From positions 248,001 through 312,000 of the forward strand of contig QBLY01000001.1 in assembly GCA_003241895.1 (NCBI GenBank): a stretch of 64,000 nucleotides of DNA, in the 5' to 3' direction. Numbering within the stretch: the stretch's first letter is position 1; the number at the start of each line of letters is the position of its first letter. The position numbers were made by a program, and so were the translations under genes. This DNA is from Lysobacteraceae bacterium (GTDB lineage: Bacteria; Pseudomonadota; Gammaproteobacteria; Xanthomonadales; Xanthomonadaceae). The notes under the pieces are model-generated. The model made no database searches. It was given only the letters and a program-made list of their open reading frames with translations, and had not been told where the DNA came from. Positions 43,287 through 57,015 of this stretch are shown here, piece after piece.

Positions 43287-44462
43287 ATGTCCAAGGTCGT
43301 CATCCTCGGTGCCAAGCGCACCGCCCTCGGAGCCCTTCTGGGCCAGTTCACCGGCGTGCCCGCCACCCAACTCGGCGCCACGGCCATCCAGGCCGCCGTC
43401 GCCCAGTCGGGCGTGGACGGCGCCCGGGTGTCGGAAGTGATCATGGGCTGCGTGCTGCCCGCCGGCCTCGGCCAGGCGCCGGCCCGCCAGGCGGCCCTGG
43501 GCGCGGGCCTGCCCACGTCGGCCGGCTGCACCACCATCAACAAGGTCTGCGGTTCGGGCATGAAGGCCATCATGTTGGGCCACGACCTGATCAAGGCCGG
43601 ATCGTCCGACGTGGTGGTGGCCGGCGGCATGGAGTCGATGACCAACGCCCCGCACCTGCTGATGGGTTCGCGCACCGGCATCCGCTTCGGCAGCGCCGAG
43701 ATGCTCGACCACATGGCCTGGGACGGCCTGACCAACCCCTACGACAAGAAAGCCATGGGTTCGTTCGGCGAACTGTGCGCCGGCAAGTACGGCTTCACCC
43801 GCGAGGAACAGGACGCGTTCGCGGCCGAATCGGTGCGCCGCTCCCTGGCCGCGCAGGCCGACGGCGGCTTCAAGGACGAGATCGCCCCCGTCACGGTGTC
43901 CGGCCGCAAGGGCGACGTGGTGGTGGACACCGACGAGCAGCCCGGCAAGTGCGACATCGGCAAGATCCCCAGCTTGCGCCCGGCCTTCCAGAAGGACGGC
44001 ACCATCACGGCGGCCAGCTCTTCGAGCATCAACGACGGCGCCGCGGCGCTGGTGCTGGCGTCCGAATCGGCCGCCAAGGCCCAGGGCCTTACCCCGCTGG
44101 CGACCATCGTCGCGCACGCAACCCATGCCCACGCCCCGGAATGGTTCACCACCGCCCCGGTATCGGCCATTCAGTCCGTGCTGGCCAAGGCCGGCTGGTC
44201 AGTGGCCGACGTGGACCTGTTCGAGGTCAACGAAGCCTTCGCGGTCGTGGCCATGGCCCCGATCAAGGAACTGGGCATCCCCCACGACAAGCTCAACGTC
44301 AATGGCGGCGCCTGCGCCCTGGGCCACCCCATCGGCGCCTCCGGCGCCCGGCTGGTGGTCACCCTGCTGCACGCCCTGAAGCGTCGCGGCGGCAAGCGCG
44401 GCGTGGCCGCCCTGTGCATCGGCGGGGGCGAGGCGACGGCGATCGCGATCGAACTGGCCTAA
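43287..44462 (+). CDS. acetyl-CoA C-acetyltransferase (thiolase)
   Basis: 391 residues from ATG 43287 (the upstream start at 43224 would lie partly in a palindrome). Thiolase signature: first catalytic cysteine in N-K-V-C-G-S-G-M-K (about 88), the N-E-A-F-A motif, G-G-A-C-A-L-G-H-P-I-G-A-S-G-A-R with the catalytic histidine, and the second cysteine in C-I-G-G-G-E-A-T-A. Splits acetoacetyl-CoA into two acetyl-CoA, the last step of leucine breakdown, or runs in reverse. An 8-bp hairpin at 44567-44587 lies downstream. Confidence 0.92.
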   Translation: MSKVVILGAKRTALGALLGQFTGVPATQLGATAIQAAVAQSGVDGARVSEVIMGCVLPAGLGQAPARQAALGAGLPTSAGCTTINKVCGSGMKAIMLGHDLIKAGSSDVVVAGGMESMTNAPHLLMGSRTGIRFGSAEMLDHMAWDGLTNPYDKKAMGSFGELCAGKYGFTREEQDAFAAESVRRSLAAQADGGFKDEIAPVTVSGRKGDVVVDTDEQPGKCDIGKIPSLRPAFQKDGTITAASSSSINDGAAALVLASESAAKAQGLTPLATIVAHATHAHAPEWFTTAPVSAIQSVLAKAGWSVADVDLFEVNEAFAVVAMAPIKELGIPHDKLNVNGGACALGHPIGASGARLVVTLLHALKRRGGKRGVAALCIGGGEATAIAIELA

Positions 44463-44531
44463 CCGACAAGCCTCCCCTGCCCGGACGGCCCGGGGTCGCC
44501 TTCGTAAGTTTTCGTTAAGCCTAGGTTCTGC

Positions 44532-44559
44532 TTGACTATCGGCCAGTTCTTGTCATGCT
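44532..44559 (+). promoter_or_regulatory. possible promoter of the Ala-rich lipoprotein gene
   Basis: TTGACT (44532-44537), 16 bases, then CATGCT (44554-44559). The -35 is good, the -10 poor. It is the only sigma-70-like pair in the 161-base gap. Confidence 0.3.
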
Positions 44560-44566
44560 TCATGCC

Positions 44567-44587
44567 ACGTGCGCATTTGGCGCACGT
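44567..44587 (+). other. 8-bp hairpin upstream of the Ala-rich lipoprotein gene
   Basis: ACGTGCGC-ATTTG-GCGCACGT, a perfect stem with no T-run after it. It may sit in the leader of the lipoprotein message or mark the 3' end of the thiolase message. Confidence 0.5.
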
Positions 44588-44623
44588 TCTGTTATTAAAA
44601 ACGTCTAGACGAGGAAACAACTC

Positions 44624-45007
44624 ATGTCCCTGAACAAGACCCTGCTCGCGATGGCCCTGGGCCTGGCCCTGGCCGCCTGCTCGAACCAGGCAGAGCAGGC
44701 GACGGACGCGGCTACTGATGCCGCTGCCGCTGCCGATGCTGCCGCCATGGAAGCCACCGACGCTGCCGCCGCCGCCACCGACGCTGCGACCGGCGTTGCT
44801 GCCGACGCTGCCGAGGCTTCGGCCGAAATCGCTTCGGACGCCGCCGACGTTGCCGCTGACGCCGCTGTTGACGCCACCGACGCAATGGCTACGGGCGCCG
44901 AAGGCGCTGCTGACGCCGCTGCCGACATGGCCGACGCCGCTGCCGACGTTGCCGAAGACGCTGCTGACACGGCCGAAGAAGCCGCCGACGCTGCCGACGG
45001 CAACTAA
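44624..45007 (+). CDS. alanine/aspartate-rich lipoprotein
   Basis: 127 residues. A lipoprotein signal peptide ends in A-L-A-A-C at about residue 19; the remaining 108 residues are almost only Ala, Asp, Thr, Glu, Val and Met, in loosely repeated D-A-A-x-x-A-A-D units with no lysine or aromatic residue. This predicts a very acidic, fully helical rod anchored in the outer membrane. Function unknown. GAGGA precedes the ATG and a strong terminator follows, so it is a separately and perhaps highly expressed gene. Homologous-looking proteins can be repeat-driven, so database hits need care. Confidence 0.8.
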   Translation: MSLNKTLLAMALGLALAACSNQAEQATDAATDAAAAADAAAMEATDAAAAATDAATGVAADAAEASAEIASDAADVAADAAVDATDAMATGAEGAADAAADMADAAADVAEDAADTAEEAADAADGN

Positions 45008-45030
45008 GCTCCAGCGATACGCTTGAAGTG

Positions 45031-45066
45031 AACGGGCGCGACGCAAGTCGCGCCCGTTTTCTTTTG
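45031..45066 (+). terminator. rho-independent terminator
   Basis: AACGGGCGCGAC-GCAA-GTCGCGCCCGTT, a perfect 12-bp stem with a GCAA tetraloop, followed by TTCTTTT. Ends the lipoprotein transcript. Confidence 0.9.
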
Positions 45067-45135
45067 TGCAGCCGACGCTAGGCTGGGCTGGCCCCGGAAC
45101 GTAAACTCAAGGCTTCCACCAGCAAGCGGCCGCCC

Positions 45136-46743
45136 ATGCCCATCCTCACCAGCCAGATCGACACCCGCGCCCCGGAGTTCCAGGACAACGCCGCGCAGCT
45201 GCGCACGGCCGTAGCCGACTTCGAGGCCCAACTGGCCAAGGTTGCGCTGGGCGGTGGCGACGTCGCCCGCCGCCGGCACACCGAGCGCGGCAAACTGCTG
45301 CCGCGCGACCGCATCAGCGCCCTGCTCGATCCCGGCTCACCGTTCCTGGAGCTGTCGGCCATGGCGGCCGGCGGAATGTACGACGACGCCGCGCCCGCGG
45401 CAGGCGTCATTACCGGCATTGGCCGCATCCACGGCACGGAAGTGGTGGTGGTGGCCAACGACGCCACCGTCAAGGGCGGCACCTACTTCCCGATGACGGT
45501 GAAGAAACATCTGCGCGCCCAGGAAATCGCCCTCGAAAACCACCTGCCCTGCGTCTACTTGGTGGACTCCGGCGGCGCCTTCCTGCCGCTGCAGGACGAA
45601 GTGTTCCCGGACCGCGAGCACTTCGGCCGCATCTTCTACAACCAGGCCCGCCTGAGCGCGAAGAACATCCCGCAGATCGCCGTGGTGATGGGCAGCTGCA
45701 CCGCCGGCGGCGCCTACGTGCCGGCCATGTGCGACGAGTCGATCATCGTCAAGAACCAAGGGACCATCTTCCTCGGCGGCCCGCCGCTGGTGAAAGCCGC
45801 CACCGGTGAAGTCGTGGACGCCGAGTCGCTGGGCGGCGCGGACGTGCACACGGCGGTGTCGGGCGTGGCCGACCACTTGGCCGAAAACGACCCGCACGCG
45901 CTGCAGATCGCCCGCGACATCGTCAAGCACCTCAACCGCCGCAAGACCCTGCCGGTGGCCATACAGCCGCCCAGCGAGCCCAACTATGCCGCCGATGAGC
46001 TGTACGGCGTGATCCCCAAGGACACCCGCAAGCCCTTCGACATCCGCGAAATCATCGCCCGCGTGGTGGACGCCAGCGAGTTCCAGGAGTTCAAGGCGCG
46101 CTACGGCAAGACCCTGGTCTGCGGCTTCGCGCACATCCACGGCTACCCGGTGGGCATCATTGCCAACAACGGCATCCTGTTCGCCGAAAGCGCGCTCAAG
46201 GGCGCGCACTTCATCGAGCTGTGCAACCAGCGCGACATCCCGCTGGTGTTCCTTCAGAACATCACCGGCTTCATGGTCGGCAAGAAATACGAGAACGCCG
46301 GCATCGCCAAGGACGGCGCCAAGATGGTCACCGCCGTGGCCTGCTCGCACGTGCCCAAGTTCACCGTGGTGATCGGCGGGTCTTTCGGCGCCGGCAACTA
46401 CGCCATGTGCGGCCGCGCCTACGGCGCCCGCTTCCTGTGGACCTGGCCCAACGCGCGCATCAGCGTGATGGGCGGTGAACAGGCCGCCAGCGTGCTGGCC
46501 ACCGTGAAGCGCGACGGCATCGAGGGCGCCGGCAAGACCTGGACCGCCGAGGAAGAGGAAGCCTTCAAGGCCCCCATCCGCGACCAGTACGAACGCCAGG
46601 GCCACCCTTACTACGCCACCGCCCGCCTGTGGGACGACGGCATCATCGACCCGGCCGACACGCGGCGCGTGCTGGGCCTGGCGCTGTCGGCCAGCCTCAA
46701 CGCCCCCATCGAGAAAGAGCGCTTCGGCGTGTTCCGGATGTAA
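45136..46743 (+). CDS. liuB: methylcrotonyl-CoA carboxylase, carboxyltransferase (beta) subunit
   Basis: 535 residues, standard length. Crotonase-fold carboxyltransferase with [13 protein letters not shown] near the start, [11 protein letters not shown], the [14 protein letters not shown] strand, N-I-T-G-F-M-V-G and the C-terminal [13 protein letters not shown] segment typical of MCC rather than propionyl-CoA carboxylase. With the biotin subunit at 50049-52052 it carboxylates 3-methylcrotonyl-CoA to 3-methylglutaconyl-CoA. The two subunit genes are separated by the oppositely read feo operon. Confidence 0.93.
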   Translation: MPILTSQIDTRAPEFQDNAAQLRTAVADFEAQLAKVALGGGDVARRRHTERGKLLPRDRISALLDPGSPFLELSAMAAGGMYDDAAPAAGVITGIGRIHGTEVVVVANDATVKGGTYFPMTVKKHLRAQEIALENHLPCVYLVDSGGAFLPLQDEVFPDREHFGRIFYNQARLSAKNIPQIAVVMGSCTAGGAYVPAMCDESIIVKNQGTIFLGGPPLVKAATGEVVDAESLGGADVHTAVSGVADHLAENDPHALQIARDIVKHLNRRKTLPVAIQPPSEPNYAADELYGVIPKDTRKPFDIREIIARVVDASEFQEFKARYGKTLVCGFAHIHGYPVGIIANNGILFAESALKGAHFIELCNQRDIPLVFLQNITGFMVGKKYENAGIAKDGAKMVTAVACSHVPKFTVVIGGSFGAGNYAMCGRAYGARFLWTWPNARISVMGGEQAASVLATVKRDGIEGAGKTWTAEEEEAFKAPIRDQYERQGHPYYATARLWDDGIIDPADTRRVLGLALSASLNAPIEKERFGVFRM

Positions 46744-46747
46744 CCGC

Positions 46748-46804
46748 CCTGTGGGAAAACCTTCAGGCCCGATGCGTCTGCGCGCAGGCCATCGGGCCTG
46801 AAGG
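46748..46804. repeat. REP-like palindrome
   Basis: CCTGTGGGAAAACC leads into a perfect 15-bp inverted repeat CCTTCAGGCCCGATG/CATCGGGCCTGAAGG (46760-46804) whose loop contains the palindrome CTGCGCGCAG. Same family style as the copy inside icmF. It lies between convergent liuB and the feo operon and may stop transcription from both. Confidence 0.75.
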
Positions 46805-46818
46805 CCCTGCTACACGGG

Positions 46819-47054
46819 TTACTTGCAGGCGCGGCAGCTTGAGCAGCCGCTGCCGCAGGCGGCCTGCGTGGCTTGCATCGGCGGCCGCAGCGCGAAGCCC
46901 AGGCGCTTGAGCCACGCCGGCCGGCCTTCGCGCTCCAAGGCATACGACAGCCGCGCCTGCGCCTGCCACGCGCCGCGCGGCCACAGCTGGCGCAGCAGAG
47001 ACAGCGCCGCGAACAGCACCACCGCGGCTATCAGCAAACCTTGCACAAGCGCAC

Positions 47055-47058
<4 letters not shown>
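46819..47058 (-). CDS. FeoB-associated Cys-rich membrane protein
   Basis: 79 residues from ATG 47058, whose ATGA overlaps the feoB stop. One N-terminal transmembrane helix (about 5-23), a basic middle and a cysteine-rich tail C-G-S-G-C-S-S-C-R-A-C-K. This is the build of FeoB-associated Cys-rich proteins, which often take the place of FeoC and may handle iron or sense redox state. Last gene of the feo operon. Confidence 0.8.
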
Positions 47059-48891
<1,833 letters not shown>

Positions 48892-48902
<11 letters not shown>

Positions 48903-49134
48903 TTCGCCTCAGGCGGATGCGCGCCGCTTCACCGCCGCGCATCGCGAAACGGGTGAAGCCCACCTGCACCAGCAGCGGGTCGCCGCCCATCGGTCCGCGC
49001 GTCAGCAGGCGGATGGCTTCGCCGGCAACGAAGCCCAGGTCGCGCAGGCGGCGCGAAATCGCGTCGCCAGGAGCGACGTCCAGCACGCTTTCCACGATGG
49101 CGCTGGAACCGGAAGGCAGATCGGAGAGCACCAT
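48892..49134 (-). CDS. feoA: FeoA, SH3-like iron-transport accessory protein
   Basis: 80 residues from ATG 49134. Matches FeoA in length and pattern: an early L-S-D-L-P-S-G, R-R-L-R-D-L-G-F-V-A-G, L-L-T-R-G-P-M-G-G-D-P and a closing R-G-G-E-A-A-R-I strand, forming an SH3-like beta barrel that contacts FeoB. First gene of the operon, just downstream of the Fur-box palindrome. Confidence 0.92.
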
Positions 49135-49149
49135 GGCAAGAATCCGTGA

Positions 49150-49166
49150 ATGCGAATGATTCGCAT
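49150..49166. promoter_or_regulatory. Fur box upstream of feoA
   Basis: ATGCGAAT-G-ATTCGCAT, a perfect 8-1-8 palindrome 15 bases before the feoA start, fitting Fur sites built on GATAAT/ATTATC-like half-sites as variants GCGAAT. Iron-bound Fur would repress feoAB. Confidence 0.75.
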
Positions 49167-49257
49167 CATAAACCCTATTCGCCGGAAGCGATAGCCGCCC
49201 GACCGGCGGGGCCGTGGGGTCAGCCGCTATCATGGGCACTTGCCACCGGGGGACCGC

Positions 49258-50048
49258 ATGACCCAATCCATTCGCCTGGACCGCGACCGCGCGGTAGCCA
49301 CCCTCACCCTGGCCCGTCCGTCGGTTCACAACGCCTTCGACGACGGCCTGATCGCCGAGCTCACCGCCGCCCTGGAAGCCCTGGACAACGACGACTCGGT
49401 GCGCGCCGTGGTGCTTACCGGCGAAGGCAGCACCTTCTCGGCCGGCGCCGACCTGGGCTGGATGCGCCGCATGGCCCAGGCCAGCGAGGAGGAAAACCGC
49501 GAAGACTCGCTGCGCCTGGCCCGCCTGATGCGCACCCTCAACTACCTGTCCAAGCCCACGCTGGCGAAAGTGAACGGTTCGGCCTACGGCGGCGGCGTCG
49601 GCCTGGTGGCCTGCTGCGACTACGCCGTGGCGGCCGAGGGCGCCAAGTTCTCGCTTTCGGAAGTGAAGCTGGGCCTGGTGCCGGCGGTGATTTCGCCCTA
49701 CGTGGTGGCGGCGATCGGCGGCCGCCATGCGCGCCGCCTGTTCACCGGCGCCGACGTGATAGAGGCACCCGAAGCGCTGGCCATCGGCCTGCTGCACGCG
49801 GTCGCTCCCGCGGGCACCCTCGCCGACGTCGTCGACCGCACCCTGCACTTCTGGCTCAAGGGCGGCCCGCTGGCGCAACGCGAAGCCAAGCAGCTGGCGC
49901 TGCGCACGGCCGGCATGACCCGCGCCGCGTCCGAAGAACAGGACACCGGGAATGCCGCCCTGATCGCCCGCCTTCGCGTTTCCCCCGAGGGCCAGGAAGG
50001 CCTCGCCGCCTTCCTCGACAAGCGCGCCCCGAACTGGATTCCCAACTG

Positions 50049-50049
<1 letters not shown>
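49258..50049 (+). CDS. liuC: enoyl-CoA hydratase, probable methylglutaconyl-CoA hydratase
   Basis: 263 residues from ATG 49258 with GGGGGA upstream. Crotonase fold: G-S-A-Y-G-G-G-V-G-L (oxyanion loop, about 100-110), F-S-L-S-E-V-K-L-G-L-V-P with the catalytic glutamate region, and G-A-D-L-G-W-M near 65. Its place directly before the MCC alpha subunit, with overlapping stop/start (ATGA-type, TGATG), makes 3-methylglutaconyl-CoA hydration to HMG-CoA the likely reaction. General enoyl-CoA hydratase activity remains possible. Confidence 0.9.
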
Positions 50050-52048
<1,999 letters not shown>

Positions 52049-52052
<4 letters not shown>

Positions 52053-52942
52053 GCCTGCCCGCCCAGGTCCGCATCGTCGAAGTCGGCCCGCGCGACGGGC
52101 TGCAAAACGAGAAAACCATCATTGCCGCCGCCGACAAGATCGAACTGATCAACCGGTTGTCGGACACCGGGCTGCGCAGCATCGAGGCCACCAGCTTCGT
52201 CAGCCCCAAGTGGGTGCCGCAGCTGGCCGACGCGGCCGAGGTGTACGCCGGCATCAGGCGCCGCGACGGCGTGGCCTACCCGGTGCTGGTGCCCAACCTG
52301 CAGGGCTACGAACGGGCCCGCGCCGTCGGCGCCACCGAAGTGGCGGTGTTCAGCGCCGCCTCGGAGGCCTTCAACCGCAAGAACATCAACGCCTCCATCG
52401 ACGAGAGCATCGAACGCTTCCTGCCGATACTCGAGCGCGCCGCCGCCGACGGCGTCAAGGTGCGCGGCTATGTGTCCACCGTACTGGGCTGCCCCTACCA
52501 GGGCGAGGTGGCGGTGGCCGACGTGGTCCGGGTTGCGCGGCGCATGCATACGCTGGGTTGCTACGAAGTTTCTCTGGGCGACACCATCGGCATCGGCACA
52601 CCGGGCAAGGCCCGGGCGATGCTGCGCGCCGTGGCCGGCGAGGTGCCGATGGCGGCCTTGGCCGTGCATTTCCACGACACCCGCGGCCAGGCGCTGGCCA
52701 ACATCCTGGCCTGCCTGGAAGAAGGCGTGGCCGTGGTGGACGCCGCGATCTCGGGCACGGGCGGCTGCCCCTACGCGCCCGGCGCCAGTGGCAATGTCGC
52801 CAGCGAAGACGTGGTCTACATGCTGGAAGGCATGGGCATCGGCACCGGCGTGGACCTGGCCAAGCTGGTGGATACCGGCCGCTGGCTGGCTTCCCGGCTC
52901 GGCCGCGCGTCGGGAAGCAAGGTCACGCTGGCGGCGCACTGA
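52049..52942 (+). CDS. liuE: hydroxymethylglutaryl-CoA lyase
   Basis: 297 residues from GTG 52049, overlapping the liuD stop (GTGA). TIM-barrel lyase with E-V-G-P-R-D-G-L-Q-N-E-K at the start, S-F-V-S-P-K-W-V-P-Q, the H-F-H-D-T-R-G metal site and the cysteine loop G-T-G-G-C-P-Y-A-P-G-A-S-G-N. Splits HMG-CoA into acetyl-CoA and acetoacetate, completing leucine breakdown. Last of the liuC-D-E group. Confidence 0.94.
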
Positions 52943-53008
52943 CACCGCGCCCACCGGCGCCCGGTGTATGCTCGGTCGACACCCAGCGGAACCTCGGCCA
53001 ACGGCGGT

Positions 53009-55594
53009 ATGGACCACGACACCCCGACTCCCGAAGCTGTGCCCGGCCCTTCCGTAGACGTGCGGCGTTCGCGCGACAACCCGTTGGTGGCGCAGCTTGA
53101 AACCCTGATCAATACGCCCGGCGCTGTTGCCGACCCGGTCTTCCTGTCCGAAGTGCTGGCCTGCCTGCATGGCCTGCAGCGCGAAGCCGACAGCGTCCGC
53201 CGTCGCTACGTGAGCCTGTTCAACGCGGTTCCCGACCCGATCAGCATCATTGACGCCGACGGCCGCATCGTCGACCTCAACCGCGCCGGCGAAAAGGCTT
53301 ACCAGCGGCAGCGCGGCGAACTGATCGGCAAGCTCGTGCACGCCATCAACCCCGATCTGCCCGCCAACCACATGCAGCCGGTGCTGGAAGCCCTTGGCCG
53401 CGACGAAACCTACGTCATCGAGGTCAACAACACCCGCAGCGACGGCAGTCAGTTCCTGGTGGAAGTGCACTCGGCGACCTTCCAGGATGGCCCGCACCGC
53501 CACGTCATCGCCGTGGCGCGCGACCTCAGCCGGCGGCGCGAGGCCGAGCTCAACTACCACGCGCTACTGGTGGCCATCGACAAGGGCGTGCTGTTCCAGG
53601 GCTTCGACGGCCGGGTGCTGTCGGCCAATCCCGCCGCCTATCGGCTGCTGGGACTGGACGAAGGGCTGGACGTCGCCGCCAGCCTGCGCTTCGACGACTG
53701 GCTGATCATCGACCACCGCGGCTACCCGATCCGTTTCCGCGACATGCCGCCGCTCAAGGCACTGGCCTCCGGCCAGATCGTCGAAAGTACGCTGCTGGGC
53801 CTGTACCACCACCGCCGCAAGCAGCTCACGTGGGTGTCGGCCACCTCGGTGCCGCAGTTCCATGCCGGCAGCGACAAGCCGCACCAGGTGATATCGCTGT
53901 TCTCGGACGTCACCGAACTCAAGCGCGACAGCGCGCTGTTCCTGCGGGCGCAGGCCCTGGCCCGCATCGGCGGCTGGGAATGGGACGGCGGCCGCAACCG
54001 GATCTACCTCACCGACGAGGCGCTGCGCATCATCGGCCGCCGCGACGACCCGCCGCGCACGCTGGAAGACGCCATCGCGCATGTCGCCCCCGCACACCGC
54101 AAGGCGGTGGAGGACGCACTGGAAAGCGTGGTGCGCGACGGTGGCGCCTTCGACCTGGAGATCCAGGTGGTGCGCATGGACGGCGAAGTGAACTGGGCCC
54201 GCCTGATGGGCCAGGCCGAAGGCCGGGCACCCATGCCGGTGCGCATCACCGGAACGGTGCAGGACGTCACCCAGCGCCGCCAGATCGAGGAAGCGCTGCG
54301 CAGCCAGGCGCGCACCGACCCCCTGACCGGCCTGTTCAACCGCGACGGCATCCTTTCCGAACTTGAGCGCCAGCTCGACGACCAGCATCCGGGCACCACC
54401 GTGATCTACATCGACCTGGACCGCTTCAAGCTGGTGAACGACCTGCTGGGCCACGCCGCCGGCGACCACATGCTGGTGAGCGCGGCGCGCCGGCTGGAGC
54501 ACTGCGTTGGCGATGCCGGCCTGCTTGCGCGCTTCGGTGGTGACGAGTTCCTGGTGGTCACGCCGCCCAACGACGATCCGTCCGTGGCCGAAGCGCTGGC
54601 ACAGAAGATCACCCGCGCCTTCGGCGCCAGTTTCCGCTACGCCGGCGAGGAATTCACCATCACCACCAGCGTTGGCCTGGCGCGCCATCCCATGCACGGC
54701 CGCACCGTGCAGCAGCTGGTGAACAATGCCGACGCCGCGATGTACGACGCCAAGCGTCGCGGCCGCAATACCTGGCAGGAATTCACGCCCGAGCTGGCGC
54801 GCAAGCAGCACGACCGCGTGCAGATCGAGGCGCAGCTGCGGCGCGCGCTCGACAACGGCGAGTTCCGGCTGGTGTTCCAGCCGCTGGTGGCGCTGGCCGA
54901 CGGCCGCGTGCGCAGCGCCGAGGCGCTGATCCGCTGGAACAACCCCACGCTGGGCGAAATCAGCCCGGACGATTTCATCAGCCACGCCGAAACCACCGGC
55001 GACATCGTCGGCATCGGCGCCTGGGTGATCGACGCGGCGTGCCGGCACATGGCGCAGTGGCGGAGCGACGGCCTGGCGATCGAGCGCGTGGCGGTGAACG
55101 TGTCCTACCGGCAGTTCCTCACCGAGGATTTGGTGCAGACCATCGCCACCGCCTTGGCCGACCATGGCCTGCCCGGCGCGGCGCTGGAGCTGGAGTTCAC
55201 CGAACGGGTGTTGATCGAGGACGCGCCCGACACCCTCGCCACCTTCCAGGCGCTGCGCAACCTGGGCGTGGTGCTGACCATCGATGATTTCGGCGAAGGT
55301 TACAGCGCACTGAACTACCTGCGCCGCCTGCCCATCCACGGCCTCAAGCTGGCCCAGAGCTTCCTGCAGGGTGTGCCCGGCAACCCTTCGGACGTGGCCA
55401 TCTGCCAGGCGGTGGAGGGCATCGCCCGCGGCCTGGGCCTGGAAGTGGTGGCCGAGGGTATCGAAAGCCCGGCGCAGCGGGATTTCCTGCTGGCCCTGGG
55501 CATCGGCGTCGGCCAGGGATTCCTGTTCAGCCCCGGCCTGGACCCGGACAACTTCGCCGCCTACCTGCGCCAACACACCGCGACGTCGGCTTGA
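53009..55594 (+). CDS. PAS-GGDEF-EAL c-di-GMP enzyme
   Basis: 861 residues from ATG 53009 (ATG 52964 also in frame). No signal or membrane helix: cytoplasmic. Three PAS-type sensor domains (about 65-185, 185-310, 310-430), then GGDEF with an intact G-G-D-E-F at 510-514 and no RxxD I-site, then EAL with E-A-L at 638-640, V-N-V-S, E-F-T-E-R, D-D-F-G-E-G-Y (about 759) and V-V-A-E-G. The usual L-K-I-D after the D-D-F-G loop reads L-K-L-A, which could weaken phosphodiesterase activity. Which activity dominates is not readable from sequence. Confidence 0.9.
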   Translation: MDHDTPTPEAVPGPSVDVRRSRDNPLVAQLETLINTPGAVADPVFLSEVLACLHGLQREADSVRRRYVSLFNAVPDPISIIDADGRIVDLNRAGEKAYQRQRGELIGKLVHAINPDLPANHMQPVLEALGRDETYVIEVNNTRSDGSQFLVEVHSATFQDGPHRHVIAVARDLSRRREAELNYHALLVAIDKGVLFQGFDGRVLSANPAAYRLLGLDEGLDVAASLRFDDWLIIDHRGYPIRFRDMPPLKALASGQIVESTLLGLYHHRRKQLTWVSATSVPQFHAGSDKPHQVISLFSDVTELKRDSALFLRAQALARIGGWEWDGGRNRIYLTDEALRIIGRRDDPPRTLEDAIAHVAPAHRKAVEDALESVVRDGGAFDLEIQVVRMDGEVNWARLMGQAEGRAPMPVRITGTVQDVTQRRQIEEALRSQARTDPLTGLFNRDGILSELERQLDDQHPGTTVIYIDLDRFKLVNDLLGHAAGDHMLVSAARRLEHCVGDAGLLARFGGDEFLVVTPPNDDPSVAEALAQKITRAFGASFRYAGEEFTITTSVGLARHPMHGRTVQQLVNNADAAMYDAKRRGRNTWQEFTPELARKQHDRVQIEAQLRRALDNGEFRLVFQPLVALADGRVRSAEALIRWNNPTLGEISPDDFISHAETTGDIVGIGAWVIDAACRHMAQWRSDGLAIERVAVNVSYRQFLTEDLVQTIATALADHGLPGAALELEFTERVLIEDAPDTLATFQALRNLGVVLTIDDFGEGYSALNYLRRLPIHGLKLAQSFLQGVPGNPSDVAICQAVEGIARGLGLEVVAEGIESPAQRDFLLALGIGVGQGFLFSPGLDPDNFAAYLRQHTATSA

Positions 55595-55661
55595 GCGCGC
55601 CCGGGTAGGAGGGTCCGCAGCGCCGCTGGTAGAATCGCGGGTCAAACAGGAGACCCCACCC

Positions 55662-56432
55662 ATGCAGATCCAGGACACCCTCGCCGTCATCACCGGCGGC
55701 GTTTCCGGCCTCGGCCTGGCCGTGGCCCAGCGGTTGGTGGCCGGCGGCGCCAAGGTGGCACTGCTGGACATCAACGACGACAAGGGCGCGGCCGCCGTGG
55801 CCGGGTTGGGCGCCGCCAACGCGCGCTACTTCCGCACCGACGTCACCGATGAAGCCAACGTGGCCGCCAACGTCGCGGCCGCAAAGGACTTCATGGGCGG
55901 GCTGAACGCCGCCATCAACTGCGCCGGCATCCTGGGCGCCGGCCGGGTGCTGGGCAAGGAAGCGCCGATGCCGCTGAAGAACTTCGCCGGCACCGTGATG
56001 GTGAACCTGGTGGGCAGCTTCAACGTGGCCAAGGCCGCCGCCGACCTCATGCAGCACAACGCCCCGGGCACCGACGGCGAGCGCGGCGCCATCATCAACA
56101 CCGCCAGCGTGGCCGCCTACGAGGGCCAGATCGGCCAGGCCGCCTACTCCGCTTCCAAGGGCGGCGTGGTGGCCATGACCCTGCCGATGGCGCGCGAACT
56201 GGCGCGCTTCGGCATCCGCGTCAACACCATCGCGCCGGGCATCTTCTGGACGCCGATGGTGGACGGCATGCCCGAAGCGGTGCAGCAGTCGCTGAGCGCA
56301 TCCATTCCGTTCCCCTCGCGCCTGGGCCAGCCCGGCGAATTCGCCGACCTGGTGGCCTTCATCCTGGGCAGCATCTACCTCAACGGCGAAACCATCCGCC
56401 TGGATGGCGCCGTGCGCCTGGCCCCGAAATAA
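55662..56432 (+). CDS. short-chain dehydrogenase, 3-hydroxyacyl-CoA dehydrogenase type-2 like
   Basis: 256 residues from ATG 55662 with AGGAGA upstream. Rossmann motif T-G-G-V-S-G-L-G, aspartate at the end of strand 2 (L-L-D-I-N, NAD preference), N-C-A-G-I, I-N-T-A-S and catalytic Y-S-A-S-K. The [10 protein letters not shown] and the long F-A-G-T-V-M-V-N-L insertion match HSD17B10-type enzymes that oxidise 2-methyl-3-hydroxybutyryl-CoA in isoleucine breakdown. It fits the branched-chain acyl-CoA theme of the region. Followed 19 bases later by efpL. Confidence 0.87.
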   Translation: MQIQDTLAVITGGVSGLGLAVAQRLVAGGAKVALLDINDDKGAAAVAGLGAANARYFRTDVTDEANVAANVAAAKDFMGGLNAAINCAGILGAGRVLGKEAPMPLKNFAGTVMVNLVGSFNVAKAAADLMQHNAPGTDGERGAIINTASVAAYEGQIGQAAYSASKGGVVAMTLPMARELARFGIRVNTIAPGIFWTPMVDGMPEAVQQSLSASIPFPSRLGQPGEFADLVAFILGSIYLNGETIRLDGAVRLAPK

Positions 56433-56451
56433 TTTCCCACGAGACCACCCC

Positions 56452-57015
56452 ATGAAAGCTGGCGACATCAAGAAAGGCAACGTCATCGAACACAACGCCA
56501 CCGTCTACCAGGTGCGCGACATCGAGCGCAGCTCGCCGCAGGGCCGCGGCGGCAACGTCAAGTTCCGCTTCACCCTGTACAGCGTGCCGGGCGGCGTGAA
56601 GTTCGACCTCAGCTGCGGCGCCGACGATGAACTTCGCGAAGTGGACATGAGCCGCCGCGAGTGCACCTACTCGTACAAGGACGGCGACGCCTTCGTGTTC
56701 CTCGACGCCGAGGACTACACGCCCTACCAGCTCGACGCCGACGTGGTGGGCGACAACGCCGGCTACATCACCGAAGGCCTGGAAGGCTGCTACATCCAGC
56801 TGATAGAGGATGCGCCGGTGGCCGTGCAGCTGCCGCCCAGCGTGGCGCTGGAAGTGGTGGAAACCCCGCCCGAACTCAAGGGCGGCACCGCCACCAAGCG
56901 GCCCAAGCCGGCCAAGCTCAACACCGGCATCGAGATCATGGTGCCCGAGTACATCAGCAACGGCGAAAAGATCTGGGTCAGCACCGCCACCGGCGAGTTC
57001 AACGGCCGCGTCTGA
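56452..57015 (+). CDS. efpL: elongation factor P-like protein EfpL (YeiP)
   Basis: 187 residues from ATG 56452. Three EF-P-type beta-barrel domains. The tip loop of domain I reads S-S-P-Q-G-R-G-G, with arginine where EF-P has its modified lysine, as in YeiP/EfpL; the C-terminal [14 protein letters not shown] is the EF-P C-terminal signature. Helps ribosomes past difficult proline-containing stretches. Its 3' end overlaps the convergent NUDIX gene by 17 bases. Confidence 0.92.
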   Translation: MKAGDIKKGNVIEHNATVYQVRDIERSSPQGRGGNVKFRFTLYSVPGGVKFDLSCGADDELREVDMSRRECTYSYKDGDAFVFLDAEDYTPYQLDADVVGDNAGYITEGLEGCYIQLIEDAPVAVQLPPSVALEVVETPPELKGGTATKRPKPAKLNTGIEIMVPEYISNGEKIWVSTATGEFNGRV

